Positions 15,767 to 23,454 of a DNA stretch of 33,560 nt are shown here, piece by piece. The DNA comes from an uncultured Eubacterium sp. (GTDB taxonomy: Bacteria > Bacillota > Clostridia > Peptostreptococcales > Anaerovoracaceae): positions 1 through 33,560 of the forward strand of contig CAJJPZ010000007.1 of NCBI GenBank assembly GCA_905193765.1, written 5' to 3'. Both the position numbers and the translations under genes were made by a program. Under the pieces are notes generated by a model. The model saw only the letters and a list, made by a program, of their open reading frames with translations. It searched no databases and was not told the origin of the DNA. Every line of letters begins with the position of its first letter. Position 1 is the stretch's first letter.

Positions 15767-16543
15767 TTATTTGTTGAACCACTCATCAACGAGCTTGTCG
15801 AAAGTTCCGTCTTCCTTGATGTTTGCAAGACCTGCGTTGATCTTTTCAAGAAGCTCGTCGTTGCCCTTAGCAACTGCGAAACCGTAGTTCTCTGCATTCA
15901 GCGCTTCGCCTACCATCTTTACCTTGTCCGGCTGCTTCTTCATGTAAGCTTCGTTTACCGGCTTGTCGTTGATAACTGCTGAAACATCGCCGTTGATCAG
16001 CTGCATCATTGCTGTATCGAGACCGTCCAGGATAACTGCTTCCTTGATCTTGCCGTCTTTCTTCAGTTCCTTGACTTTCTCAGCGCCTGTAGTCCCTGTC
16101 TGAGCTGCAACTTTCATGTCTGCAGTCAGATCATCTATGCTCTTTATGTCCTTGTTATCCTGAGGAACTACTACATAAAGCTGTGACTCATAGTATGCAT
16201 CACTGAAGTCAACCTGCTTCTGTCTTTCCTTGTCGTCCTTGTTCATTCCTGCTGCAACGATGTCGATGTTGCCTGCCTTCAGTGCAGGGATCAGACCGTC
16301 GAATGAAAGGTTCTCGAACTGTACATCGAAGCCCTGGTCTTCACCGATAGCCTTGATGAGGTCCATATCGAGACCTACGATATTCTGATCGTCGTCAGTA
16401 GTATCGAACGGCGGGAATGTCGGTTCTGTTCCTACCTTGTAAACAACTTTATCCTTTGCTGTGTCATCACTGCTTCCGCCGCATGCGGCCAGTGAAAATA
16501 CGAGTACTGCGATCATCAGGACCGCTACTAAACTCTTCTTCAT
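15767..16543 (-). CDS. Amino-acid ABC transporter substrate-binding lipoprotein
   Basis: This is a 258-residue solute-binding protein of family 3. The signal peptide MKKSLVAVLMIAVLVFSLAAC has a clear lipobox with lipidated C21, followed by a Gly/Ser/Asp linker. The mature domain begins VYKVGTEPTFPPFDTTD, continues IVGLDMDLIKAIGEDQGFDVQ, and has VAAGMNKDDKERQKQVDFSDAYY and VAAQTGTTGAEKVKEL, the standard bilobed type II amino-acid binder. It is the first gene of the three-gene operon and has its own strong promoter. The ribosome site is AGGAGG, about 8 nt upstream of the ATG. The ligand is a polar amino acid, identity unknown. Confidence 0.95.
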   Translation of the reverse strand: MKKSLVAVLMIAVLVFSLAACGGSSDDTAKDKVVYKVGTEPTFPPFDTTDDDQNIVGLDMDLIKAIGEDQGFDVQFENLSFDGLIPALKAGNIDIVAAGMNKDDKERQKQVDFSDAYYESQLYVVVPQDNKDIKSIDDLTADMKVAAQTGTTGAEKVKELKKDGKIKEAVILDGLDTAMMQLINGDVSAVINDKPVNEAYMKKQPDKVKMVGEALNAENYGFAVAKGNDELLEKINAGLANIKEDGTFDKLVDEWFNK

Positions 16544-16593
16544 TACTCCATCCTCCTGAATTTATATAGATACTAAGCTTTTCAATGTTTATA

Positions 16594-16622
16594 ATTATAC
16601 ACTCGTTGGAATCAATATTCAA
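16594..16622 (-). promoter_or_regulatory. Sigma-A promoter of the amino-acid ABC operon
   Basis: On the minus strand TTGAAT (16617-16622) and a perfect TATAAT (16594-16599) are 17 nt apart. The leader to the ATG at 16543 is about 45 nt. Confidence 0.7.
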
Positions 16623-16664
16623 TCTATAATTTTCTATTCACTGAAGTTTTTATTTTCTGAATAT

Positions 16665-17726
16665 TTACTTGTATCCGAGTTCGCAGTTCTGGTCTGCGAT
16701 CTCAACCCATGTGTGTCCCGGAGTCAGTCTGAATTCGCTGCCGCTTTCATCCTTGAAGATGGTCCTGGAATCCAGGTCATCCCTCGTCCATGTGCCCTTG
16801 ACTGCCACGCCTCCGGTGAACAGTATCGCATCGCCTCCGGCGCACATGTCGATCTCAAGGCGCCCCTTTGCATCCAGCACCTTGCTCTTCACGTACTGCA
16901 CGAGCACGTTGTCCACCTCTATGCTTTTGCCCGTCTCCTTGTCGATATACTGCTGACCGCTGTTTATGGTCCTGGTGTACTTCCCGGACTTCTCGTCGTA
17001 GCTGAACTCGCATTTACTGCTGGTATACTTCACATCTATGGAAACTGCCGCCTCGCCCTGATTGGACGCCGATCCGCTGAGGAAGCTGAAAGAGCGTATA
17101 TCCTGCTTATCCTTCCACCAGCCCTCACTGTCGATCTTTTTCTTCACTTCCTCCCACTTGATGTAGGAGTTGTGGGGCGCGGTCTTGTCACTGACTCTGT
17201 AAAAGCTGCAGTCCGTGTTCATGGCGTTGATGTACGGCACCACGTCGCTCATCAGGTACTTCCTCGCGTCGGGACTCCATCCGTGGGCCAGGAATATCCC
17301 TTTGTACTCCCGGGTCAGATCGACGAAGTACGGTCTTGTGCTCCTGATGGGACCGAAAAACTCGGGGAATTCACCGTAGAACACTGCCTGGAGTCTTGTC
17401 TGCAGTCCCTCCACCGGAAACTCGTAGACCAGGTCGGCCTTTGACAAATTGGACTGAGGTACAGCGTCGCCCACGTTGTCTATGGAGACGATCAGCGGCC
17501 TTGCCGGGAGTTCACCCTCATACACCTGCCCGGTCAGAGGGCTTACATTCACATCCTTCACATGAAAATCCGGAAGCTTTCCCGAAACTGCTCCTCCGCC
17601 GACGGCGAGTACGCCGGCTCCTCCTGCGACGACTGCCACTGCGAGTATGATCACCAGCAGAGTCACTGTACTTATCCGTTTTTTACCGGTTTTTCTGCCG
17701 GTTTTTCTTCTATCTGTTCTTCTCAT
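16665..17726 (-). CDS. DUF3048 (YerB-like) membrane-anchored extracytoplasmic protein
   Basis: This is a 353-residue protein with a strongly basic N-terminus (RRTDRRKTGRKTGKKR) and one membrane helix (about 20-45), placing the rest outside. The N-terminal DUF3048 domain shows RPLIVSIDNVGDAVPQSNLSKADLVYE, FFGPIRSTRPYFVDL and TAPHNSYI. The C-terminal DUF3048 domain shows VLVQYVKSK and KGTWTRDDLDSRTIFKDESG. Bacillus YerB is a lipoprotein of unclear function; here the anchor is a helix instead of a lipobox. It diverges from the TSCPD gene and appears to be alone. The ribosome site is weak (GAAAG). Confidence 0.85.
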   Translation of the reverse strand: MRRTDRRKTGRKTGKKRISTVTLLVIILAVAVVAGGAGVLAVGGGAVSGKLPDFHVKDVNVSPLTGQVYEGELPARPLIVSIDNVGDAVPQSNLSKADLVYEFPVEGLQTRLQAVFYGEFPEFFGPIRSTRPYFVDLTREYKGIFLAHGWSPDARKYLMSDVVPYINAMNTDCSFYRVSDKTAPHNSYIKWEEVKKKIDSEGWWKDKQDIRSFSFLSGSASNQGEAAVSIDVKYTSSKCEFSYDEKSGKYTRTINSGQQYIDKETGKSIEVDNVLVQYVKSKVLDAKGRLEIDMCAGGDAILFTGGVAVKGTWTRDDLDSRTIFKDESGSEFRLTPGHTWVEIADQNCELGYK

Positions 17727-17807
17727 GTCGATTTTTCTTTCACTTTCCGCTCTTATTTGTTATACTGTTAAGAATGAAACCGCGGTATCACCTGCGACGT
17801 TCATATT

Positions 17808-17837
17808 ATTATATAACACAACGATTTATGCAGTAAA
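17808..17837 (-). promoter_or_regulatory. Possible promoter of the DUF3048 gene
   Basis: On the minus strand TTTACT (17832-17837) and TATAAT (17808-17813) are 18 nt apart. It overlaps the leader of the divergent TSCPD gene, so the two promoters may interfere. Confidence 0.35.
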
Positions 17838-17851
17838 GGAGAAAACATATA

Positions 17852-18118
17852 ATGAAGTATAATTTCGCACAGCAGGGAGTATGTTCAACTAACGTAGAAT
17901 TCGAACTCGACGGGGATATAGTCCGGAACGTCAGCTTCAGCGGCGGCTGCAACGGCAACCTCAAGGCGCTGTCGGCGCTGGTGGAGGGCATGACGGTCAA
18001 GCAGGTGACAGAGAGGCTAAGGGGCATAACATGCGGGTTCAGGAAGACTTCATGTTCCGACCAGTTCGCCCAGGCGCTGGAAAAGGCGGCCGCTGAGGAA
18101 AAAGCTTCTGCAGAATAA
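17852..18118 (+). CDS. TSCPD-domain small protein (TIGR03905-like)
   Basis: This 88-residue protein is a stand-alone TSCPD domain, a cysteine-containing module also found at the C-terminus of some ribonucleotide reductases. It reads GVCSTNVEF, SFSGGCNGNLKALSALVEGM and LRGITCGFRKTSCSDQFA. C11, C33, C61 and C68 are the conserved cysteines and could bind a metal. Its role is not established. An AAAGGAG ribosome site precedes the ATG. It is followed 55 nt later by the manganese-type CDF gene on the same strand, so the two may be co-transcribed. Confidence 0.88.
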   Translation: MKYNFAQQGVCSTNVEFELDGDIVRNVSFSGGCNGNLKALSALVEGMTVKQVTERLRGITCGFRKTSCSDQFAQALEKAAAEEKASAE

Positions 18119-18173
18119 ACGCCGCAACCGGTACATGTGACCGATACATGTAAAGTGAAAGGAATCGTTTGAA

Positions 18174-19349
18174 ATGGGAAATCTTCTTTCCAGAATATTT
18201 GTGAAGGACTATGAGAACACCGGCGATCCGGTGGTCCGTGAACGATACGGCAAATTCGCCGGCGTCGTAGGGATAATATCCAATATACTGCTGTGCACGG
18301 CGAAGATCCTAGCGGGTCTTTTCTCAGGCAGTATAGCTATCGTCGCTGACGGTATAAACAACCTTGCCGATGCATCATCATCAATAATGACCCTGGTGGG
18401 GTTCAGGCTGGCGTCCCTGCCTGAAGACGAGGGGCACCCCTATGGCCACGCGCGTATAGAATATCTGACGGGACTTTTCATATCGATATTCATAATGGTC
18501 ATCGGCGTGCAGCTGCTGAAAACCTCCGCAGGCAAGATCATACATCCTGATCCCGTGGATTTCAGCTGGCTTACGCTGATCATCCTGGCGGCTGCGATCC
18601 TGGTGAAGCTCTGGCAGTCCCTGTTCAATGTAGGCATCGGCAGGAAGATCGATTCCGTTGCACTGATGGCTACAGGAGCGGACAGCCGCAACGATGTGAT
18701 CGCCACCGCTGCTGTACTTGTCAGCGCTGTCATCGGCAGGATCACCGGAGTACAGATCGACGGATGGATGGGCTGCCTGGTGGCACTTTTCATAATCTGG
18801 TCCGGCATACAGCTGGTAAGAGAAACTTCCAGTCCGCTGCTGGGCGAAGCCCCCGACAGACATCTGGTGGAAGCCATCCGTGACACCATCGAACGCGAAC
18901 CGGGAGTCCTGGGGATACACGATCTGATGGTGCACAACTACGGTCCCGGCAAGATCTTCGCATCCATACACATCGAGGTGGACGCCGACGGCGACCTGCT
19001 TAAGAGCCACGACATGATAGACAATATCGAACGTATGGTGAAGAAGACGCTGCACATCGAGTTCGTGGCCCACATGGATCCGGTAGTCACCAGCGATCCC
19101 CTCATAGAAAAACTGAAGGCTCTGCTCACAGATACCTTCAGCGTTACCGATGGAGTCGATACCGTACACGATCTCAGGATCGTCCCGGGACCTACTCACA
19201 CTAATATAATATTCGATGTCGTTCTTTCGCCGTCGTGCCAGTACAAGGAAAGTACGCTGCGCAACATGGCGAACAATGCGCTCAAAAGTGTGGATCCGAA
19301 CTACTATGCGGTGATCACCTTCGACAAGGCCTACACGTCTCTGGTTTAA
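18174..19349 (+). CDS. Cation diffusion facilitator, manganese-exporter type
   Basis: This is a 391-residue CDF transporter with six membrane helices (about 25-215) and a longer C-terminal region with two cytoplasmic domain-like segments. The helix 2 site is N-x-x-x-D (ADGINNLADASSS) and the helix 5 site is D-x-x-x-D (GADSRNDVIATAAVL). This N/D/D/D set is the pattern I recall for Mn-type CDFs such as streptococcal MntE, and differs from the His/Asp set of zinc exporters. Manganese (or iron) export is therefore the best guess. The ribosome site is AAAGGAA. Its stop codon overlaps that of the convergent endonuclease IV gene. The other CDF gene in this window (12623-13645) is only distantly similar. 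Confidence 0.88.
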   Translation: MGNLLSRIFVKDYENTGDPVVRERYGKFAGVVGIISNILLCTAKILAGLFSGSIAIVADGINNLADASSSIMTLVGFRLASLPEDEGHPYGHARIEYLTGLFISIFIMVIGVQLLKTSAGKIIHPDPVDFSWLTLIILAAAILVKLWQSLFNVGIGRKIDSVALMATGADSRNDVIATAAVLVSAVIGRITGVQIDGWMGCLVALFIIWSGIQLVRETSSPLLGEAPDRHLVEAIRDTIEREPGVLGIHDLMVHNYGPGKIFASIHIEVDADGDLLKSHDMIDNIERMVKKTLHIEFVAHMDPVVTSDPLIEKLKALLTDTFSVTDGVDTVHDLRIVPGPTHTNIIFDVVLSPSCQYKESTLRNMANNALKSVDPNYYAVITFDKAYTSLV

Positions 19350-20185
19350 GGCCTGCTGGAGTATGCATCCCGCAGCAGAGCGATCTCTCTCTTATATCCG
19401 TCCAGCTCATTAGGGGTTTCCAGTATACACGGGAGCCCCTTTAATAATGGGTGAGTTATCACATTCACGATGGTGTCCAGACCCAGATGACCCTCACCGA
19501 TCTTTGCATGCCTGTCCTTGTGAGACCCGCAGGGATTCATGCTGTCGTTGATATGCAGCGCTTTCAGCCTGTCAAGGCCGATGATATCGTCGAACTCATC
19601 CAGCACGCCGTCAAGATCGTTCACTATGTCATATCCGGCATCGCTGACATGGCATGTATCCAGACACACGCCCATCTTTTCATCCAGCTCAACGCCGTCG
19701 ATGATGGCTCTCAGTTCCTCGAACCTGCCGCCGATCTCACTGCCCTTGCCGGACATGGTCTCCAGCAGGATCACAGTGCTCTGCTCCGGCGTTATGATCC
19801 TGTTCAGCAGATCCACGATGAGCTCCGTACCCTTTTCGACGCCCTGTCCCACATGACTTCCCGGATGGAAATTGTAATAGTTTCCGGGGATGTACTCCAT
19901 CCGGCGCATGTCATCTGACATTGCCTCGTATGCGAAGGCTCTGACCCTGTCCGTCCCTGAACATGGATTCAGCGTATATGGAGCATGGGCAACAAGTTTC
20001 CCGAATCCGTTTTCGGATGCCAGTTCAAGGAATCGCCTGATATCATCTTCATCTATCGCTTTGGCTTTGCCCCCTCTGGGGTTGCGGGTAAAGAACTGGA
20101 ACGTGCTGGCTCCGATGCTCAGCGCTTCACGTCCCATGTTTTCGAAACCTTTCACCGAGGAAAGGTGACAGCCTGTATAAAACAT
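19346..20185 (-). CDS. nfo: Endonuclease IV (AP endonuclease)
   Basis: This 279-residue TIM-barrel enzyme cuts abasic sites in base-excision repair using three zinc ions. The zinc ligands are all present: His in LVAHAPYTLN, His in NFHPGSHVG, Glu in ILLETMSGKGSE, Asp and His in CLDTCHVSDAGYD, His in LKALHINDS, Asp and His in KDRHAKIGEG, and Glu in CILETPN. I chose the ATG at 20185, which has CAGGAGGG upstream; an in-frame ATG at 20209 adds eight residues without support. The gene stands between a terminator and a convergent CDF gene with which it shares stop-codon bases. Confidence 0.95.
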   Translation of the reverse strand: MFYTGCHLSSVKGFENMGREALSIGASTFQFFTRNPRGGKAKAIDEDDIRRFLELASENGFGKLVAHAPYTLNPCSGTDRVRAFAYEAMSDDMRRMEYIPGNYYNFHPGSHVGQGVEKGTELIVDLLNRIITPEQSTVILLETMSGKGSEIGGRFEELRAIIDGVELDEKMGVCLDTCHVSDAGYDIVNDLDGVLDEFDDIIGLDRLKALHINDSMNPCGSHKDRHAKIGEGHLGLDTIVNVITHPLLKGLPCILETPNELDGYKREIALLRDAYSSRP

Positions 20186-20206
20186 TTTTCCCTCCTGTAC
20201 AGAAAA

Positions 20207-20238
20207 CATCCCGTCTGACGGTACTGCCTGGCGGGATG
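20207..20238 (-). terminator. Terminator of the flavodiiron gene
   Basis: CATCCCG (20207-20213) pairs with CGGGATG (20232-20238). On the minus strand the hairpin is followed by TTTT. It lies about 50 nt past the flavodiiron stop codon and just before the endonuclease IV start. Confidence 0.65.
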
Positions 20239-20284
20239 CTTATTTTTATTCATATATTACTGCGTCCTATGATGCTCTTTGACC

Positions 20285-22147
20285 TCAGCCCAGCTTCGAG
20301 AAGTCTGCTGCGCCGTGTTTGCAGAGCGGACAGATGAAGTCTTCAGGCAGTTCTTCGCCTTCGTATATATATCCGCAGATATCACATACCCAGCCTTTCT
20401 TGTCAGTCTCAGGCTTTGGCTTGACATTGTTCTGATAGTAAGTGTATGTCATTGTTTCATTATCCGAAAGTCTGACGCTCTCTGTCACTTCACATATGAA
20501 CATGAGATGTGTTCCCAGATCCACAGTATCTGTGACTCTTCCTGAAATATATGCATTGGCATGCTTTGTCAGATACGGCAGTCCGTTGACAGCTCTGTCC
20601 TGATGCTCATAGCCGGCAAGTTTATCCACGTTTCTTCCTGACTGGAAACCGAAGTGTTCAAAAATTTTGAACGGTGCATCTTCTGAAAGAACTGAAACGT
20701 TCAGTTTTCCGGTATTCTTTATGACTTCGCATGAATAGTTGGCCTTGTTCACATTGACTGCTATCCTGTTAGGATTGTCGCTCACCTGAGTCACAGTGTT
20801 GACGATAAGACCGTTATCCTTCCTTCCGTCATTGCATGTCACTACATACAGTCCGTATCCGATCTTGAAGAGTGCTGTCGGATCCAGTTCAGCCTGCTCT
20901 TCTGCACTTAACGGCAGATATCCCTCTGACAGTTCATCAGCCAGTGCCTCTATCTGTGCCCTGCTTTCATCATTGAGAGCCGACATCACTGTCACATTGT
21001 TCTTCGCTATCGTTATATTCTTCAGACTTTCAAAATCTGCTCTCATTATCTTGTTTGCAGTAGGAGCCCATGAACCGTTTTCGATGAATGCCACTGTCCT
21101 CTTCTGGAAATTCCTCTCCTTGAGATGGTCGATGAAATGACGCATGAACGGGAAGATCTCGGCATTGTATGTCGTCGTAGCCAGCACGAGCTTATCGTAT
21201 CTGAAAGCATCTTCAACTGCTTCTGCCATATCGCATCTTGCAAGGTCATTCACTGCTGCTACAGGCACGCCTTTCTTCTCAAGTTCTGATACAAGAAGTT
21301 CCACGGCTTTCTTAGTGTGACCGTATACCGATGTGTAGCAGATACATACTCCGTCGGATTCCGGCTCATAGCTGGACCATGTATCATAAAGGTCTATATA
21401 GTATCCCAGATTTTCAGTGAGTACCGGTCCGTGGAGAGGACAGATCTTCTCTATGTCGAGTCCTGCCGCCTTTTTCAGCACGCTCTGTACCTGAGCTCCG
21501 TATTTGCCCACGATACCGATGTAGTATCTTCTTGCTTCGCATGCCCAGTCTTCGTCTGCGTCGAGGGCGCCGAACTTGCCGAATCCGTCAGCTGAGAAAA
21601 GGATCTTCTCTGTGGATTCATATGTCATCATTACTTCAGGCCAGTGCACCATAGGTGCGAACACGAAATTGAGCTTGTGTTTTCCCAGATCGAGGATATC
21701 TCCGTTCTCCACCACCAGAGTGTTCCTGATCTCCATCTCCGGGAAGAACTGTCCGAGCATCTTGAAAGTCTTCTTGTTGCCGACAACTGTGATGTCACTG
21801 TATCTCTCCAGGATAGCCTTGACAGATGCCGAATGATCGGGCTCCATGTGCTGTACTATGAGGTAGTCAGGCTTCCTGCCGTTCTGTCCGTCCTGCACCG
21901 ATGGGATAAGAGCAGGCGGAACTGTGAGATAATCAGGCTTCCTTCCATCGAGGACAGCGTCTATGTTCGCAAGCCATTCCTCTGTCTTCTTCTGATCTAT
22001 CGTATCCATGATAGCGATCTTGTCATCGATTATCGCATATGTATTGTACGCCATCCCGTTGGGAACGACATACTGACCTTCGAAGAGGTCGATATCATGG
22101 TCATCAGCACCTATATAAATAACTGAATCTGTAACTTTGTTTATCAT
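20285..22147 (-). CDS. Flavodiiron O2/NO reductase fused to flavin reductase and rubredoxin
   Basis: This is a 620-residue four-domain protein that reduces oxygen to water or NO to N2O and protects anaerobes. The metallo-beta-lactamase-like diiron domain (about 1-250) has H100-x-E102-x-D104-H105, a His in MVHWPEV, an Asp in FSADGFG and a His in PLHGPVL, the complete ligand set. A flavodoxin domain (about 260-400) has TSVYGHTKKAVE for FMN. A flavin-reductase-like domain (about 415-565) begins ALFKIGYGLYVVTC. A short rubredoxin (about 583-620) has CDICGY and CPLCKHG. This joins FprA with what is a separate high-molecular-weight rubredoxin (Hrb) in Moorella. An unusual 22-residue insertion repeats GRKPDYL just before the diiron motif. 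AAAGGAGG precedes the ATG. Confidence 0.95.
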   Translation of the reverse strand: MINKVTDSVIYIGADDHDIDLFEGQYVVPNGMAYNTYAIIDDKIAIMDTIDQKKTEEWLANIDAVLDGRKPDYLTVPPALIPSVQDGQNGRKPDYLIVQHMEPDHSASVKAILERYSDITVVGNKKTFKMLGQFFPEMEIRNTLVVENGDILDLGKHKLNFVFAPMVHWPEVMMTYESTEKILFSADGFGKFGALDADEDWACEARRYYIGIVGKYGAQVQSVLKKAAGLDIEKICPLHGPVLTENLGYYIDLYDTWSSYEPESDGVCICYTSVYGHTKKAVELLVSELEKKGVPVAAVNDLARCDMAEAVEDAFRYDKLVLATTTYNAEIFPFMRHFIDHLKERNFQKRTVAFIENGSWAPTANKIMRADFESLKNITIAKNNVTVMSALNDESRAQIEALADELSEGYLPLSAEEQAELDPTALFKIGYGLYVVTCNDGRKDNGLIVNTVTQVSDNPNRIAVNVNKANYSCEVIKNTGKLNVSVLSEDAPFKIFEHFGFQSGRNVDKLAGYEHQDRAVNGLPYLTKHANAYISGRVTDTVDLGTHLMFICEVTESVRLSDNETMTYTYYQNNVKPKPETDKKGWVCDICGYIYEGEELPEDFICPLCKHGAADFSKLG

Positions 22148-22194
22148 TATTTGAACTCCTCCTTTATACTGGATATTTTTTGTCTACATCTTAT

Positions 22195-22223
22195 ATTATA
22201 CCTTCTTTTCATACAAAATGAAA
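22195..22223 (-). promoter_or_regulatory. Promoter of the flavodiiron gene
   Basis: On the minus strand a perfect TATAAT (22195-22200) is 17 nt from TTTCAT (22218-22223), a weak -35. The leader is about 40 nt. Confidence 0.5.
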
Positions 22224-22258
22224 CATTTAAATTCCGTATTTTGTGTATTTTTTCATGA

Positions 22259-22348
22259 CAGCCGCTTGACTTGCTGCAGGCCGACGACCATAATTGTTCT
22301 TATACAACTAAAGCTCATCATCGGTGCTGCAGGTCGTGCCTGCGGCTG
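22259..22348. other. Long imperfect hairpin in the divergent gap
   Basis: CAGCC (22259), GCAGGC (22276-22281) and ACGACC (22284-22289) pair in order with GGTCGT (22332-22337), GCCTGC (22338-22343) and GGCTG (22344-22348). The two inner helices give 12 pairs with a 2-nt bulge around a 42-nt loop. It lies between the flavodiiron promoter and the GIY-YIG gene; there is no U tract and its role is unknown. Confidence 0.45.
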
Positions 22349-22402
22349 CACCGGGCATCATGCCCCATACCGTTATAATAACTTAAGTTAAGATAAAAAT
22401 CC

Positions 22403-22711
22403 ATGACAGACAATGCAAATACTAAAAAAATCACTAAATCTCCATGTGTATATATCATGAAGTGTGCCGACGGGTCACTTTACACCGGCTGGACCAATGA
22501 TATGAAAAAGCGCCTCAGCTCGCATAACTGCGGCCGCGGCGCCAAATATACAAGGTCACGACTGCCGGTTACTCCTGTCTATGTGGAGTTCCTGCAGTCG
22601 CGCTCTGATGCTCTGAAGCGGGAGGCTGCCATCAAGAAGCTGACCCGCGCCGGCAAGCTTGAGCTGATCGGTTCAGCATGTAATCAGCTGGAACTGCTGA
22701 CTGGACTCTGA
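22403..22711 (+). CDS. GIY-YIG domain protein (UPF0213/YhbQ-like)
   Basis: This is a 102-residue single-domain GIY-YIG nuclease-fold protein. CVYIMKCADGSLYTGWT supplies the Y-I...Y-T-G core, the Arg in MKKRLSSHNCGRGAKYTRSRLP the catalytic arginine, and the Glu in LKREAAIKKLTR the metal-binding glutamate. Small proteins of this type are widespread and may act on DNA, but the cellular role is poorly defined. The ribosome site is weak. A TATAAT at 22374-22379 would give a leader of about 17 nt. It converges on the nitroreductase gene. Confidence 0.9.
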   Translation: MTDNANTKKITKSPCVYIMKCADGSLYTGWTNDMKKRLSSHNCGRGAKYTRSRLPVTPVYVEFLQSRSDALKREAAIKKLTRAGKLELIGSACNQLELLTGL

Positions 22712-22727
22712 TGTATTTCTGAAACAG

Positions 22728-22801
22728 CCGGCGGAGCTTTGACGGGCTTCGCTCCTCCGGACCGCCTGTGCGCTTCGATCCGGTCTGCGACCGTCCGGAT
22801 C
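22728..22801. other. Two GC-rich hairpins in a convergent gap
   Basis: CCGG plus GGAGC (22728-22737) pair with GCTCC plus CCGG (22751-22760), and GATCCGG (22777-22783) pairs with CCGGATC (22795-22801). Neither has a U tract. They lie between the ends of the GIY-YIG and nitroreductase genes and may slow 3' decay or terminate weakly in both directions. Confidence 0.4.
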
Positions 22802-22852
22802 TGCTTACCCGTTTCCGGACGCTGCTTTAGTCTCCGATCATACCTGTGTCTC

Positions 22853-23377
22853 TCATTTTACATATATGATCCTGCCTTCTCTTCTCGGTGCTGCTTCCTT
22901 CGGTTCACCGTCAGGATATCCCAGAGACAGCGCTCCGACTCCCGTATGCCCTTCCGGCACGCCCCATTTTTTCATGAGAGCTTTGCCTTCCTCTGTCCCG
23001 AACATTTCCTTTTCCCTGTGGATCCATCTCGATCCCAGTCCGATGGAATGTGCTGCCAGCATCATGTTCTCAAGGACACAGCTTGCATCCTCCACAAAGG
23101 TCCTGCGATCTGACGGTCCGAATACCAGGATCACCGTCGGTGCGTCATAGTACGGATTGGCGTCGGTGCCCATGACTGCGGCGTTCATTCTCACGATCTG
23201 GTCCATCGTTTCCCTGTCCTGGACCGCCACCATCACCGGTGACTGTGCACCCATGCCCGACGGAGCATAGAGTCCCGCTTCAAGTACCGCATCCAGCTCC
23301 TCGGCCTTTATCTGTTCCGGTCTGTACTTTTTTACGGATCTTCTCGTTATTATGTTTTTCAAAACTTCATTTGTCAT
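22853..23377 (-). CDS. Nitroreductase-family FMN oxidoreductase
   Basis: This is a 174-residue nitroreductase-fold protein. The N-terminal ITRRSVKKYRPEQI holds the Arg and Lys that contact the FMN phosphate. APSGMGAQSPVMVAV is the substrate and flavin loop, and HSIGLGSRWIH with GVGALSLGYPDGEPKEAAPRREGRI forms the C-terminal FMN-binding part. It probably reduces nitro compounds or quinones with NAD(P)H; the natural substrate is unknown. AGGAGG precedes the ATG. It is transcribed separately, or possibly read through to nothing recognisable, since the downstream gene converges on it. Confidence 0.92.
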   Translation of the reverse strand: MTNEVLKNIITRRSVKKYRPEQIKAEELDAVLEAGLYAPSGMGAQSPVMVAVQDRETMDQIVRMNAAVMGTDANPYYDAPTVILVFGPSDRRTFVEDASCVLENMMLAAHSIGLGSRWIHREKEMFGTEEGKALMKKWGVPEGHTGVGALSLGYPDGEPKEAAPRREGRIIYVK

Positions 23378-23454
23378 GATCTGTTACCTCCTGTGATCAT
23401 CCATACACATCTGCGTAGATATATCTCTATGATACCATATCACGTTCATATTTT

